A DNA stretch of 64,000 nucleotides from Ollibium composti (GCF_004801285.1 NZ_SSNY01000009.1:62001-126000); one strand, 5' to 3'. Positions 35,603 to 45,648 are shown, numbered from the stretch's first letter. Notes: generated from the letters alone by a model not told the origin. Translations and numbers: made by a program.

Positions 35603-37230
35603 GCGTTTCCCTTTCCGCCGCTGAGCGCTTTCAGGGCGCGATAGAAGGTCGAGGTGAACAGCTCGTCCGGGTCGATTTCCTTCTTCCTCGCCAGGAAGGC
35701 CGGCAGTTCCGGATAGGAGGCCAGAAGCTGCGCGCCGGTATAGTGGATCTGGTAGGGCAGGAAGAAGCGGCCGCGGTGCTTCAAGGTCGCGTCGATCAGA
35801 GCGCGGGTCAGCGCCCGCATTTGCCGGTTTCCTTCGTCGGTTGCCGGCTGGTTGATGTAGAGCACCAGCGAGAAGGCCGGCTCCGGTGCATAGGTCAGCG
35901 CCACGTCCTCCCTGTGGACGACGCGGATCGAGGCGTTGAGCAGTTGCAGGGGCTGCCCACGCAGGATTTCGCGCGCCTCGGCGATATAGGCGCCGTAGGC
36001 GGCGCGCGGCACGTAGTATTCGTGCAGGATGTCGGTGTCGCCGGCGAGATCGTTGAACAGGTAGGGCACGGAATCATGCATCGGGTTGTTGCGGGTGACG
36101 AGGCAAGCCTCGCCCTCGCCCATCGCCTCGGTGCGCGCCACCGTGCAGGCCTCGAAGCGCGGCTCGAGCGTCTTTTCGGTGAACCATTTCAGTTCCTGGA
36201 ACAGCCCGCCCCATTTTGCCATGTTCATGATGAGGCGCTTGATGCCGACCGCGCCCGGCTCGCCGATCGGCGGCTGGTCGGCGGGCGGCTCGTCCGCGAC
36301 CTTGTCGTAGCGATAGACGATCATGTCTTCGAGGAGGTTGCCCGGCGCGGTGGACAGATGGCCGTAGAACAGGCCGGTATCCCTGTCGGGCTCCAGCACG
36401 TCGGCGAAAAAGGCGGGAAAATCGTCGGATCGGATGATCTCGCGCGAGGTGCGGTAGACGGTGTTCTCGACGATATCCAGCGTCGCCTCCAGCACGACGC
36501 CGAACAGGCCGTAGCCGCCGACCACATGGCGGAACAGGTCGCCGTTCTCGTCACGCGAGCAGGTCGTTACCGAGCCGTTGGCCAGCATCACCTTGAGCGA
36601 ACGGATCGACCCTGCCACCGATCCCGCCTGATGATCCATGCCATGCGCGTTGACGGACAGCGAGCCGCCGACGGAAAAGATATCGGTCGATTGCATCGCC
36701 TTCACCGCGAAGCGCGGATGCAACAGGTTCTGGATGTCGTGCCAGGTGGCGCCGGGCTGCACCGTCATGGCCATGGCATCGGCATCGACCGTCACGGCGT
36801 TGAAGGCGCGCATGTCGAGCACCAGCGCGTTGTCGTCGAAGGCCTGGCCGCCCATCGAGTGGCGCACCGCTGCAATCGAGACTTTCAGGCCGTTGGCGCG
36901 GGCGAAGGCGAGCGCCTGCGCGACATGCTCCTCGCTCGAAACCTCGATCACGCCGTAGACCGGCGTGCGGGACAGGCCGCTGGCGTCGTTGAGCATGCCG
37001 CCCTTGGCCAGCCATGGCAGCGACGGGTCGTAGGTGGGCTGAGCATCCAGCGGCTTGAGGGCCAGCGTCACGCCGTCGGCATCCAGGACGCGGCCGGCAT
37101 CCTTGGCACCGGAAGGCCCGCGCATCAGCCGCGCCACCGTGTTGCCGCCCCACAGCACCGCGCCGCCCACCACGGTGGTCCCCAGAAGCATACGCCGGGA
37201 CAGGCGGAAACGCTCGTGTTCCTCGATCAT
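35599..37230 (-). CDS. Tat-exported FAD-binding (PCMH-type) oxidoreductase
   Basis: A 543-residue flavoprotein. The N-terminus RFRLSRRMLLGTTVVGG has a twin-arginine signal. The PCMH FAD domain follows (VSIAAVRHSMGGQAFDD, GATWHDIQNLLHPRFAVKAM, FSVGGSLSVNAHGMD), as in D-arabinono-lactone oxidases and DprE1-type enzymes. The C-terminal half is an ALO-like substrate domain with YEYYVPR-like and LLNASIRVVH stretches. It probably oxidises a sugar, lactone or lipid-linked sugar in the periplasm. The start at 37230 keeps the twin-Arg near the N-terminus; longer frame upstream is unlikely. It is followed by a coupled periplasmic gene. Confidence 0.88.
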   Translation of the reverse strand: MIEEHERFRLSRRMLLGTTVVGGAVLWGGNTVARLMRGPSGAKDAGRVLDADGVTLALKPLDAQPTYDPSLPWLAKGGMLNDASGLSRTPVYGVIEVSSEEHVAQALAFARANGLKVSIAAVRHSMGGQAFDDNALVLDMRAFNAVTVDADAMAMTVQPGATWHDIQNLLHPRFAVKAMQSTDIFSVGGSLSVNAHGMDHQAGSVAGSIRSLKVMLANGSVTTCSRDENGDLFRHVVGGYGLFGVVLEATLDIVENTVYRTSREIIRSDDFPAFFADVLEPDRDTGLFYGHLSTAPGNLLEDMIVYRYDKVADEPPADQPPIGEPGAVGIKRLIMNMAKWGGLFQELKWFTEKTLEPRFEACTVARTEAMGEGEACLVTRNNPMHDSVPYLFNDLAGDTDILHEYYVPRAAYGAYIAEAREILRGQPLQLLNASIRVVHREDVALTYAPEPAFSLVLYINQPATDEGNRQMRALTRALIDATLKHRGRFFLPYQIHYTGAQLLASYPELPAFLARKKEIDPDELFTSTFYRALKALSGGKGNA

Positions 37231-37392
37231 GCGGTCCCCTCGTGGAAGCCAATCGATAGCGCGCGCTTCCGCCAAAGGCCAGACCGCCCCGCCGGCCGCC
37301 GGGCCGTGAGAACCGGCCCGGTTCGATTGGGCCAGCACAAGCGTTGCCGCTTCACAGCGACGGGCAAATCTGGCATATCACGCGCCGCGCGG

Positions 37393-37677
37393 ATGCGTGC
37401 CTTTCAGAAAGTCGCTGCCTTGAATCCCCTGTACGAACTCGTCGGCTCCCTCGCCGCGTGCATCACCACCCTTGCGTGGCTGCCACAGATCGTAAAAATC
37501 CTGCGTGAGCGACAGGCAAAGGACATTTCACTGGTCACCACCGCCGCGCTGGCCTCCGGCGTCTTCCTGTGGATCGTCTACGGCCTCGCCATCGGCTCGC
37601 TGCCGGTGATCCTCGCCAACACCGTCTCCTTCCTGTTCATCGCGGCCATCGTCGGCCTGAAGCTGCGCTTCGGCTAA
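37393..37677 (+). CDS. SemiSWEET/PQ-loop small sugar transporter
   Basis: A 94-residue, three-helix PQ-loop protein (85 if the TTG at 37420 is used). LAACITTLAWLPQIVKILRE contains the PQ motif, and KDISLVTTAALASGVFLWIVYGL and ILANTVSFLFIAAIVGLKL are the other helices. SemiSWEETs form dimers that let sugars cross the inner membrane. The TTG gives the typical MNPLYELVG start, so either start is possible. It converges with the CapA-like gene; stops lie six bases apart. Confidence 0.88.
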   Translation: MRAFQKVAALNPLYELVGSLAACITTLAWLPQIVKILRERQAKDISLVTTAALASGVFLWIVYGLAIGSLPVILANTVSFLFIAAIVGLKLRFG

Positions 37678-37683
37678 AACGGC

Positions 37684-38859
37684 CTACGCCGCATCTTCGG
37701 CACCCATGACCGCCGCAAGCCGACGGACGACCTTGTCGCGCAACCGCACGTCCAGCGCCTCGACCGGCACCAGCCGCTCGCGCCCCGTCTCGCACAGACG
37801 AAAGAAGGGATGCATCCGGTAGCCGGCGATCCGGCCGCGCGTCGCCTCGTCGAGGCTGATGTCCACGGCAAGCACGGCGCCGATCCGCCCCGGCCAAGGC
37901 TGCCGCGCGAAGGCCGTGCCGAGGAGGTCGCCCAGCCCGTAGGCGACGAGCGCGCCGCCGATGCGCTCCAGCGGCTGCACGACATGGGCATGGCCGCCGA
38001 CGATCAGTCCGGCGCCGGCTTGCGCCAGACGCCGCGCCAAAGCGCGGGTTTCGGCGCGGGGAAAGTGGCGGAACTCCCAGTCCCAGTGCGGCACCGCGCA
38101 GAGCAGGTCGCAGGCCTGCATGGTTTCGCGCGGCCATGAGGCCGGATCGGCCGTCACGTTGACGCGTCCTGCGAAATCGCTTTCCCCTGCATTACGCCAT
38201 TGCGTGAAAGCCATAAATCCAACCGTCAGCGTCCCCCCACCCCTAGCCCCTCCCCGCAAGGGGGAGGGGGACTTGGGCGCGGCAGCTTCCCCTCCCCCTT
38301 GCGGGGAGGGGTTAGGGGTGGGGGTGCCTCGACGATATTGACCCTGGAACGATGCTGAGAGAAGGACGACCCTCGCCACCGGCTCGCCGGCCAAACCGAT
38401 GGTGCGGATGCCCAGCCCGGCGAGCGCCTCCAGCGTCTCCCTAAATCCCTCCACGCCCTGATCCAGAGCGTGATTGTTGGCAATCGACAACACCAGCCTT
38501 TCGCGCACGATGCCCACGGCTTCCAAGGCCTCGCGGAGAAACCGCGCGGTCATGGCATGGCGGATGCCCAGCCGCGTGCCGAGCCCGAAGCGCGGCCGCT
38601 CGACCACCGGGCTCTCGCAATTGCCGACGACGAGATCGGCCGAGGCGAACAGGTCGCGAAGTGCCGGATCGACGGTCGGCGCCGTACGGTTCGCCACCGC
38701 GGAAAGGTCGCCGGCGAACAACAGCCGTGCCGTATGGCGGGGCACCGGCTCGATCCATTCGGCCTGGCGTGCCGCAAAGCCCTTCCGGTCGCCGGCCAGC
38801 GACGGGCTCAAAAAGCGCGGCAGCCAGGAAAGCTTGTAGGAAAGCGGAAAATTCGACAC
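37684..38859 (-). CDS. CapA-family protein with an in-frame palindromic repeat
   Basis: A 391-residue PGA_cap (CapA/metallophosphatase-like) protein: LLFAGDLSAVANRTA, VVGNCESPVV, LSIANNHALDQGVEGFRETL, GLIVGGHAHVVQPLERIGGA and VAYGLGDLLGTAF. CapA relatives take part in poly-gamma-glutamate capsule formation, but many homologues have other roles. No other cap genes are here and there is no signal peptide. Residues 179-209 (TPTPNPSPQGGG ... SPLRGGARGGG) are coded by a 91-bp palindromic repeat inserted without breaking the frame, between a strand and the VGFMAFTQW motif. The protein is otherwise intact and may be active. Confidence 0.87.
   Translation of the reverse strand: MSNFPLSYKLSWLPRFLSPSLAGDRKGFAARQAEWIEPVPRHTARLLFAGDLSAVANRTAPTVDPALRDLFASADLVVGNCESPVVERPRFGLGTRLGIRHAMTARFLREALEAVGIVRERLVLSIANNHALDQGVEGFRETLEALAGLGIRTIGLAGEPVARVVLLSASFQGQYRRGTPTPNPSPQGGGEAAAPKSPSPLRGGARGGGTLTVGFMAFTQWRNAGESDFAGRVNVTADPASWPRETMQACDLLCAVPHWDWEFRHFPRAETRALARRLAQAGAGLIVGGHAHVVQPLERIGGALVAYGLGDLLGTAFARQPWPGRIGAVLAVDISLDEATRGRIAGYRMHPFFRLCETGRERLVPVEALDVRLRDKVVRRLAAVMGAEDAA
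38234..38324. repeat. Palindromic repeat inserted inside capA
   Basis: Two 35-base arms (38234-38268 and 38290-38324) are reverse complements with one mismatch and a 21-base spacer. Each starts with a run of C and contains the block CCCCTCCCCGCAAGGGGGAG. Similar elements occur across alphaproteobacterial intergenic DNA, and their translation gives the TPTPNPSPQGGGE string often seen in spurious proteins. Here it lies inside a real gene and reads through in frame. Confidence 0.88.
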
Positions 38860-39049
38860 GAAGCGCCCGGGTTTTTGCCTGTGTTAAACCGTCGCCGGTC
38901 GGTGGTGAAGCAGGCCGCGACAGATTCAGTGACCGCCCCCAAACTTGCCGCCTCTTCCTGACAGCCTGCTGTCAGGAAGAGGCGCGGCGCTGCCCCGGCC
39001 GATCCACTCGGCTCTTTCCATTTGCTCGGACTCCACCCATATTCGGCGC

Positions 39050-42000
39050 ATGGCCAAATCTCCCGAGAAGACGACGCGCCCGGCGCAGGACGATCGCATG
39101 CCACCGCGCAAGCGCGGCAACGCCGTGACCGACTATCTGGACGCCTCCGAGCCGCTGGAGCGCAAGGGCTTCGCCGAAGCGCGGCAGGCCGAGTTCACCG
39201 GCGCCCCGCTGTCCGGCTCGATTTCGGATTGGGCCGAGCAGATTTCGCGCGAAGCCGAGCGGGACGGGCAGGTGGTCGAAGAGCGTCCATCCAAGGCGAA
39301 GCCTTCGAAGAAAGTCCCCGAACGCTCCGCCTCCCCTACCCGCACCGCGCGCGGTACCTCCATGGGCGGCGCGGCTTCGGCCAAGGAGCGCGCGGCCGCG
39401 GGGCTGAACCCCGTCGCCGGCCTCGATATTGCGCTGGAAGACGCCGAGACGCTTTCCAACACCGGCGTCACCGCCACGGTGAAGGCGCTGGCCGACCTGA
39501 TCGAGAGCGGCAACCCGCTGCACAAGAACGGCGTGTTGTGGACGCCGCATCGCCCCGAGCGTCCGGAGAAATCCGAAGGCGGCATCGCCATCAGGATGGA
39601 GTCGGATTTCCAGCCGGCTGGCGACCAGCCAACCGCCATCAAAGACCTCGTCGAGGGCGTCGCCAACGAGGACCGCACGCAGGTGCTGCTCGGCGTCACC
39701 GGCTCGGGCAAGACCTTCACCATGGCCAAGGTGATCGAGGAGACGCAGCGCCCTGCCCTGATCCTCGCGCCGAACAAGACGCTGGCCGCCCAGCTCTATG
39801 CCGAATTCAAGAAATTCTTCCCGAACAACGCGGTCGAGTATTTCGTCTCGTACTACGACTACTACCAGCCGGAAGCCTACGTCCCGCGCACCGACACCTA
39901 TATCGAGAAGGAATCCTCCATCAACGAGCAGATCGACCGCATGCGCCATTCGGCGACGCGCTCGCTGCTGGAGCGCGACGACGTCATCATCGTCGCCTCG
40001 GTATCGTGCATCTACGGTATCGGCTCGGTCGAGACCTATACGGCGATGACCTTCCAGATGACCATCGGCGACCGCCTCGACCAGCGGCAACTGCTCGCCG
40101 ACCTCGTCGCCCAGCAGTACAAGCGCCAAGACGCCAATTTCGTGCGCGGCTCGTTCCGGGTGCGCGGCGACACCATTGAGATATTCCCGGCCCACCTCGA
40201 GGATCGCGCCTGGCGCATCTCGATGTTCGGCGACGAGATCGAGCAGATCACCGAGTTCGACCCATTGACCGGCCAGAAGACCGGCGACCTGAAGTCGGTC
40301 AAGATCTACGCCAATTCGCACTACGTGACGCCGCGCCCGACGTTGAATCAGGCCATCAAGTCCATCAAGGAAGAATTGCAGCACCGCCTGCAAGAGCTTG
40401 AAAAGGCTGGCCGCCTGTTGGAGGCACAGCGGCTGGAGCAGCGCACCCGCTTCGACCTGGAGATGTTGGAGGCGACCGGCTCCTGCGCCGGCATCGAGAA
40501 CTATTCGCGCTATCTCACCGGCCGCAATCCCGGCGATCCGCCGCCGACGCTTTTCGAGTACGTGCCGGACAACGCGCTGATCTTCGTCGACGAAAGCCAC
40601 GTCACCATCCCGCAGATCGGTGGCATGTACCGGGGCGACTTCCGCCGCAAGGCGACGCTGGCCGAATACGGCTTCCGCCTGCCCTCCTGCATGGACAACA
40701 GGCCGTTGCGCTTCGAGGAATGGGACGCCATGCGCCCGCTCACCGTCGGGGTGTCGGCGACGCCCGGCGGCTGGGAACTGGAGCAATCCGGCGGCGTCTT
40801 CGCCGAGCAGGTCATCCGCCCGACCGGCCTGATCGACCCGCCGGTCGAGGTGCGCCCGGCCAAGAGCCAGGTGGACGACGTCGTCGGCGAGATCCGCGAG
40901 ACAACGAAGAAGGGTTATCGCACGCTCTGCACGGTGCTGACCAAGCGCATGGCCGAGGACCTGACCGAATACCTGCATGAGCAGGGCATCCGCGTGCGCT
41001 ATATGCACTCCGACATCGACACGCTGGAGCGCATCGAGATTTTGCGCGACCTGCGCCTCGGCGCGTTCGACGTGCTGGTCGGCATCAACCTCTTGCGCGA
41101 GGGCCTCGACATTCCCGAGTGCGGCTTCGTCGCCATCCTCGACGCCGACAAGGAAGGATTTCTCCGCTCCGAAACCTCGCTGATCCAGACCATCGGCCGC
41201 GCCGCGCGCAACGTCGACGGCAAGGTCATCCTCTACGCCGACCAGATCACCGGCTCGATGGAGCGGGCCATGGCGGAGACCAACCGCCGGCGAGAAAAGC
41301 AGCTCGAATACAACGAGGCCAACGGCATCACGCCGGAAAGCGTGAAGTCGCGCATCGCCGACATCCTGGACTCGGTCTACGAAAAGGATCACGTCCGCGC
41401 CGACATCTCGCAGTTCACCGACGATGCCGGCCAGATGATGGGCAACAACCTCAAGGCGCATCTGGAGCACCTCAACAAGAAGATGCGCGACGCCGCCGCC
41501 GACCTCAATTTCGAGGAAGCCGCGCGCCTGCGCGACGAGATCAAGCGGCTCACCGAACTGGAATTGCAGATTTCAGACGATCCGCTGGCGAAATACGCCG
41601 AGAGCGAAAGCCCGGTTTCCGGCCGCGAGAAGGGCAAGCACAACAAGGGCCGCGAGCGGCACCGGACAGTGGACGACAGCGCGACCGACGCCTCTCTTTT
41701 CCGCAAGCCGCAGCTAGACGAAATGGGCGCGGACGGCGCCAAGCCACTCGGCAAATCGCTGTTCCAGAAGCCGCATATCGACCACATGGGTCCCGGCACC
41801 GACATGCCGACGCCGGCCGGCGCGGTCTCGCGCTCGCTGTTCAAGAAGCAGTCGGCACAGGAGGCGCATGGTTCGGACTACGGAGTGCCCGGCGAAAACA
41901 AACCCTCGCTGTTCCGCAAGAACTCGCTGGACGAAATGACCGTGCGACGCACGGAAAAGCCGGTCGAAGGCGTGAAGCCGGCGAAGCCGGAAGACGTCAA

Positions 42001-42103
42001 GCCGATCAAGCGCGAGCGCGCCGGCGTCGGCTCCTACGAAGACGCCGGCGACCAGCGCCGGCAGACCCGCCGGCCGAAGAAGAGCGGTCGGCCCGGCCAT
42101 TGA
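39050..42103 (+). CDS. uvrB: Excinuclease ABC subunit B with long N- and C-terminal extensions
   Basis: A 1017-residue UvrB, about 345 longer than the E. coli protein. The helicase-like core starts near 181; Walker A GVTGSGKT is at 215-222, the beta-hairpin region includes [12 protein letters not shown], and the C-terminal UVR domain ([34 protein letters not shown]) ends near 845. The first 180 residues are charged and disordered. The last 170 are Lys-rich with four spaced short repeats of the form (S)LF+K..(L/I)[41 protein letters not shown]. UvrB loads onto damaged DNA with UvrA and positions UvrC. Such extensions are usual in Rhizobiales; their function is unknown. Confidence 0.95.
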   Translation: MAKSPEKTTRPAQDDRMPPRKRGNAVTDYLDASEPLERKGFAEARQAEFTGAPLSGSISDWAEQISREAERDGQVVEERPSKAKPSKKVPERSASPTRTARGTSMGGAASAKERAAAGLNPVAGLDIALEDAETLSNTGVTATVKALADLIESGNPLHKNGVLWTPHRPERPEKSEGGIAIRMESDFQPAGDQPTAIKDLVEGVANEDRTQVLLGVTGSGKTFTMAKVIEETQRPALILAPNKTLAAQLYAEFKKFFPNNAVEYFVSYYDYYQPEAYVPRTDTYIEKESSINEQIDRMRHSATRSLLERDDVIIVASVSCIYGIGSVETYTAMTFQMTIGDRLDQRQLLADLVAQQYKRQDANFVRGSFRVRGDTIEIFPAHLEDRAWRISMFGDEIEQITEFDPLTGQKTGDLKSVKIYANSHYVTPRPTLNQAIKSIKEELQHRLQELEKAGRLLEAQRLEQRTRFDLEMLEATGSCAGIENYSRYLTGRNPGDPPPTLFEYVPDNALIFVDESHVTIPQIGGMYRGDFRRKATLAEYGFRLPSCMDNRPLRFEEWDAMRPLTVGVSATPGGWELEQSGGVFAEQVIRPTGLIDPPVEVRPAKSQVDDVVGEIRETTKKGYRTLCTVLTKRMAEDLTEYLHEQGIRVRYMHSDIDTLERIEILRDLRLGAFDVLVGINLLREGLDIPECGFVAILDADKEGFLRSETSLIQTIGRAARNVDGKVILYADQITGSMERAMAETNRRREKQLEYNEANGITPESVKSRIADILDSVYEKDHVRADISQFTDDAGQMMGNNLKAHLEHLNKKMRDAAADLNFEEAARLRDEIKRLTELELQISDDPLAKYAESESPVSGREKGKHNKGRERHRTVDDSATDASLFRKPQLDEMGADGAKPLGKSLFQKPHIDHMGPGTDMPTPAGAVSRSLFKKQSAQEAHGSDYGVPGENKPSLFRKNSLDEMTVRRTEKPVEGVKPAKPEDVKPIKRERAGVGSYEDAGDQRRQTRRPKKSGRPGH

Positions 42104-42129
42104 TCCGATTGCGCGGAAAGTCACCGTCC

Positions 42130-42726
42130 ATGGCGCCTGTCAAGGTCGATCCATCCAGGATTCATGAATTTGCCGACGCTGCCGCGTTTTATGCCTGGCT
42201 CGGCAAGCACCATCACAGCGAAGACGAAGTCTGGATCAAGATTCACAAGGTGGGTTCAGGCCTCGAATCCATCAGCCCGATGGAGGCCATCGAGGTCGCG
42301 CTGTGCTGGGGATGGATCGACGCCATCCGCAAGGGGCATGACGAGAAGAGTTTCCTGCAACGCTACACGCCGCGCGGCAAGAAGAGCACCTGGAGCCAGA
42401 TCAACGTCGACAACGTCGCCCGTCTTATCGAAGAAGGCAGGATGACGGAGCATGGCTTGCGGCAGGTCGAAGCCGCCAAGGCCGACGGGCGCTGGGATCG
42501 CGCCTACAACAGCAAGACCATGACGATTCCCGACGATCTTCAGGCCGCGATCGACGCAGAGCCGGACGCAAGCGCGATGCTCGCCACTTTGAGCGCACAG
42601 AACCGCTTCGCGCTTGCCTTCCGCATGCATCAGACAAAGACCGAAGCGGGCCGAAGCAAGAAGATTACCGCCTTCGTCGACATGCTGAAGCGCGGCGAGA
42701 CGATCTATCCGCAGGGAAAGAAATAG
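42130..42726 (+). CDS. YdeI/OmpD-associated family protein
   Basis: A 198-residue protein. AAAFYAWLGKHHHSEDEVWI, VALCWGWIDAIRKGHDEKSF, LQRYTPRGKKSTWSQINVDN and RWDRAYNSKTMTIPDDLQAA are the family's conserved blocks. The family includes YdeI, implicated in peptide resistance, and bacteriocin-protection proteins, but the biochemical role is unknown. The start is an ATG 27 bases after uvrB; longer frame inside uvrB is a shadow. Confidence 0.9.
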   Translation: MAPVKVDPSRIHEFADAAAFYAWLGKHHHSEDEVWIKIHKVGSGLESISPMEAIEVALCWGWIDAIRKGHDEKSFLQRYTPRGKKSTWSQINVDNVARLIEEGRMTEHGLRQVEAAKADGRWDRAYNSKTMTIPDDLQAAIDAEPDASAMLATLSAQNRFALAFRMHQTKTEAGRSKKITAFVDMLKRGETIYPQGKK

Positions 42727-42872
42727 CCGGATAGTCCTTGTGCAGTCGGATATTGCCTGCCGGATTCGGCTTTCGGCGGGGGCATCGACTCGAAAATTTT
42801 TCGGCCGCCTTGTCGGCATGCCGCTTCGTCGTTCGTCCTTTGCACGCAACCGCGACAAGAGAGGAACAGACA

Positions 42873-43295
42873 ATGACCGAACAGTCCCCCCAGGCCGCGC
42901 AGGTTCTCGGCGGCTTGACGCCCTATCTCGGCATCGACGGCGCGACGAAAGCAGCCGCCTTCTATGAAAAGGCTTTCGGCGCTGACCGGGTCTTCGCCTA
43001 TCCGCCCGACGAGCAGGGCCGCACCATGCACATCCACCTTCACGTCAACGGCTCCAGCCTGATGCTCGGCGATTTCTATCCCGAGCACGGCCACCCGGTG
43101 AAGGCCGTGCAGGCCTGTACCATGCAGCTTCACCTGACCGAGGAAAACATCGACGAATGGTGGCAGCGCGCCGTCGACGCCGGTTGCGAGGTCACCACGC
43201 CGCTCCAGGTGATGTTCTGGGGCGACCGCTGGGGCGCGCTGCGCGATCCCTTCGGCGTCGAATGGGCCATGAACGCGCCCGTCAAGGCCAAGTGA
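42873..43295 (+). CDS. VOC-family (PhnB-like) protein
   Basis: A 140-residue glyoxalase-fold protein: LTPYLGIDGATKAAAFYEKA, GADRVFAYPPDEQGRTMHIH and DPFGVEWAMN are the typical PhnB/3-demethylubiquinone-like marks. Relatives bind or detoxify small molecules; no substrate is assigned. AGAGGAAC lies upstream of the ATG at 42873. It is followed 11 bases later by a DUF1428 gene, and the two are often paired. Confidence 0.9.
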   Translation: MTEQSPQAAQVLGGLTPYLGIDGATKAAAFYEKAFGADRVFAYPPDEQGRTMHIHLHVNGSSLMLGDFYPEHGHPVKAVQACTMQLHLTEENIDEWWQRAVDAGCEVTTPLQVMFWGDRWGALRDPFGVEWAMNAPVKAK

Positions 43296-43306
43296 GGAGA
43301 AGACAG

Positions 43307-43660
43307 ATGTCCTATGTCGATGGATTCCTGATCGCGCTGCCCAAGGCGAATATTGAGGCTTACAGGAAGATGGCCGAGCTCGGTCGCGAGGTCTGGATGA
43401 GCCATGGCGCGCTCGCCTATGCCGAATGCCTGGCCGACGACGTCTCCTATGGGGAATTGACCTCGTTCCCGCGCGCCGTCCAGGCGAAAGAGGACGAGAC
43501 GGTCGTGTTCTCGTGGATCGTCTATCGCGACCGCGCGCACCGGGACGATGTCAACAGCAAGGTGATGAACGACCCGCGTATGGCCGGGGCTATGAATGAT
43601 GCGCCCTTCGACGGCAAGCGCATGATCTTTGGCGGTTTCGAGATGGTCGTGGAATCATAG
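43307..43660 (+). CDS. DUF1428 protein
   Basis: A 117-residue ferredoxin-like-fold (dimeric alpha/beta barrel) protein: MSYVDGFLIALPKANIEAYR, WMSHGALAYAECLADD and KRMIFGGFEMVV are the family pattern. The gene has GAGGAGA upstream and follows the VOC gene by 11 bases, so the two form an operon. Biochemical role unknown. Confidence 0.92.
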   Translation: MSYVDGFLIALPKANIEAYRKMAELGREVWMSHGALAYAECLADDVSYGELTSFPRAVQAKEDETVVFSWIVYRDRAHRDDVNSKVMNDPRMAGAMNDAPFDGKRMIFGGFEMVVES

Positions 43661-43694
43661 GCCTTCGTCCCTTCCTGTGGGGAGGGAACCGAAC

Positions 43695-45455
43695 CTACTT
43701 CAGCCGCCCGATCAGCGGCTGAAGGCTGTCGCCGTACTGCTTCCACAGGTCGACCGAGCCCTTGTACATCGGCTGGCGCACCTGCGCGGCGGAAGCCGTG
43801 CGCACCTGGCGGTCAGCCTTGTGGAAGGCAAGCACGGCATCGTCCCACGGCAGGCCGAGCCAGTCGATCAGCGCCCGCGACTGGCCTTCCTGGTCGGCGA
43901 CGAAATCCTCGTAGCGCACGTCATGGACGACGCCGGGCAGCACCGTGCGCCAGTGCTCCATCAGGTCCACGTAGAGGTTGTGGAAGTCGGCCAGTTCGGC
44001 GAGATCGTAGCCGTAGCGATGCCCGTCGCCACGGAAGTTGGTCTTGAAGATCGACAGGCAGGTCGCCACCGCATTGCGGGCGCAGTGCACGATCTTCGCT
44101 TTCGGCAACATCATGTGCAGGAACCCGACCAGGAGGAAGTTGCCCGGCATCTTGTCGGTGACGTGCCGATAGCCCGGATAGCGTTTGGTCAGCATGTCGA
44201 GATAGTCGTGGCCGGCATCGGCGAAAGCCTTGTCCGGCATCGTGGCGATACCGGCCGGAAAGCCGCCCTTCATGTCGAGCGGAAAGCCCTTGCCCACCGC
44301 CGATCGCAGAATTGTCAGCTCGCCCGCACCGAAAACCTGCGGATGACTGGCGATGATCTGCTCGATCAGGGTCGTGCCGGACCGCGGCATGCCAACGACG
44401 AAGATCGGCGTGTCGTCGGAAATGGCGCTCGGCTTGCGCCGGTCGAAGAAATCCTTCGTGAAGGTCGCCTTCATGGCCGCGAATTCGGCCCGTGTCCGGT
44501 CACCGTCGTAAGCCATCTCCTTGCGGCGGATCGCATTGCCCTCGAGGAAGAACCCGAAAGCCCGGCCGTAATCCTTCAGGTCGTCATGCGCCTTGCCGAG
44601 GCCGAAGGAAAGCTGCATGCGCGCCTGGCTGTCGGCCGGTGCCTTGTCGTGCGCGGCCGTCATCGCACTCAGCTCGCCGTCGCCTTCTCGCTGCGGCTTG
44701 ACCTGCGCCAGCAACTGCCAGGACACCGCACGCGTGGCGTCGACGGCAAGCGCGGCGCGGAAATGCTCGGCAGCGCCGGCAAGGTCGCCCTTCTCCATCA
44801 GCGCGACGCCCATGCCGTGCAGCACTTCCGCATCCTTCGGCCGGATCGACAGCGCTTCGCGGAAAACCGCCAGCGCCTCGTCGATATGACCGGTTTCCTG
44901 CAACGTGTCGGCGAGACCGATCCGCGCCCGGATATGGAAAGGGTGGCGGCCGATCGTCGCCCGCAACACCTCCTTGGCGGCATCGAAGCGGCCAAGCTGT
45001 CTTTCGACCGAAGCGAGATTGTCGCGCGCCGCCAGGTTGTCCGGTTTGAGAGCGACCGCCTTGCGGAACTGGTCGGCGGCGGCGTTCGTATGGCCGAGGT
45101 CGCGTAGGACCGTGCCCAGATTGTTGAGGAAGTCGGCGTTGCCCGGCTGCGCGCGCACCGAGCGCTGCATGAGCGCCAATCCATCGGCGCTGCGCCCGCT
45201 CTGATGCAGCAGCAAGCCGAGGAAATGCAGCGCCGGCGCATGACCGGCGCGCGCATCGAGCACCTTACGGTACAGCGCCTCGGCTTCCGTCAGGCGGCCG
45301 GCCTGGTGCAGAGCCAGGGCCTGCCGCACGTGTTGGTCGAGATCGCCGCCGCGCGGCGGCTGCCCGCCCGCCCGCCCTGCTCCGCCCTGCCTTTGCGATA
45401 TCCTGCTGATGGCACACCTGCCTGGACTTGTTTGCGCTGATGCGGCGTAAGACAA
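43695..45455 (-). CDS. TPR-repeat sulfotransferase
   Basis: A protein of about 586 residues. After a poorly conserved lead, about eight TPR units (for example ALYRKVLDARAGHAPALHFL, AADQFRKAVALKPDNLAARD) form a helical superhelix; the second half is a sulfotransferase domain. IFVVGMPRSGTTLIEQIIAS binds the 5' phosphosulfate of PAPS and KIVHCARNAVATCLSIFKTN the 3' phosphate. Targets may be proteins or glycans bound by the TPR part. The start is uncertain: the TTG at 45455 is one option, a GTG at 45329 another; no good ribosome site is seen. The frame stays open to 45815 but the extra part is not protein-like. Confidence 0.82.
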   Translation of the reverse strand: MSYAASAQTSPGRCAISRISQRQGGAGRAGGQPPRGGDLDQHVRQALALHQAGRLTEAEALYRKVLDARAGHAPALHFLGLLLHQSGRSADGLALMQRSVRAQPGNADFLNNLGTVLRDLGHTNAAADQFRKAVALKPDNLAARDNLASVERQLGRFDAAKEVLRATIGRHPFHIRARIGLADTLQETGHIDEALAVFREALSIRPKDAEVLHGMGVALMEKGDLAGAAEHFRAALAVDATRAVSWQLLAQVKPQREGDGELSAMTAAHDKAPADSQARMQLSFGLGKAHDDLKDYGRAFGFFLEGNAIRRKEMAYDGDRTRAEFAAMKATFTKDFFDRRKPSAISDDTPIFVVGMPRSGTTLIEQIIASHPQVFGAGELTILRSAVGKGFPLDMKGGFPAGIATMPDKAFADAGHDYLDMLTKRYPGYRHVTDKMPGNFLLVGFLHMMLPKAKIVHCARNAVATCLSIFKTNFRGDGHRYGYDLAELADFHNLYVDLMEHWRTVLPGVVHDVRYEDFVADQEGQSRALIDWLGLPWDDAVLAFHKADRQVRTASAAQVRQPMYKGSVDLWKQYGDSLQPLIGRLK

Positions 45456-45648
45456 GGCGCGAGACGATGCAAGGCCGCAGGCCGACCTCGCGTCCTTCGG
45501 CAAGGCCCACCGTGCGGGTAAAGCGCGCCCGGAAAGCAGGCCTGTACCTATCCTTGCCATGCCCGTGGCCGATGACCCGCGCCTCGGTCGGGCGTATCGC
45601 CCGGTATAGCGTTGGGCGGCGCTTGAATGCGCGTCTGCGAGGGTTGTC

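Noticed and set aside
37684..38859. CapA as evidence for a poly-gamma-glutamate capsule operon
   Set aside because: No capB, capC or pgs gene is nearby, and CapA-like proteins often occur alone with other functions.
38972..41470. 832-codon open frame antisense to uvrB
   Set aside because: It mirrors uvrB codon structure in a high-GC sequence, has no ribosome site and His/Arg/Asp-rich composition typical of antisense shadows.
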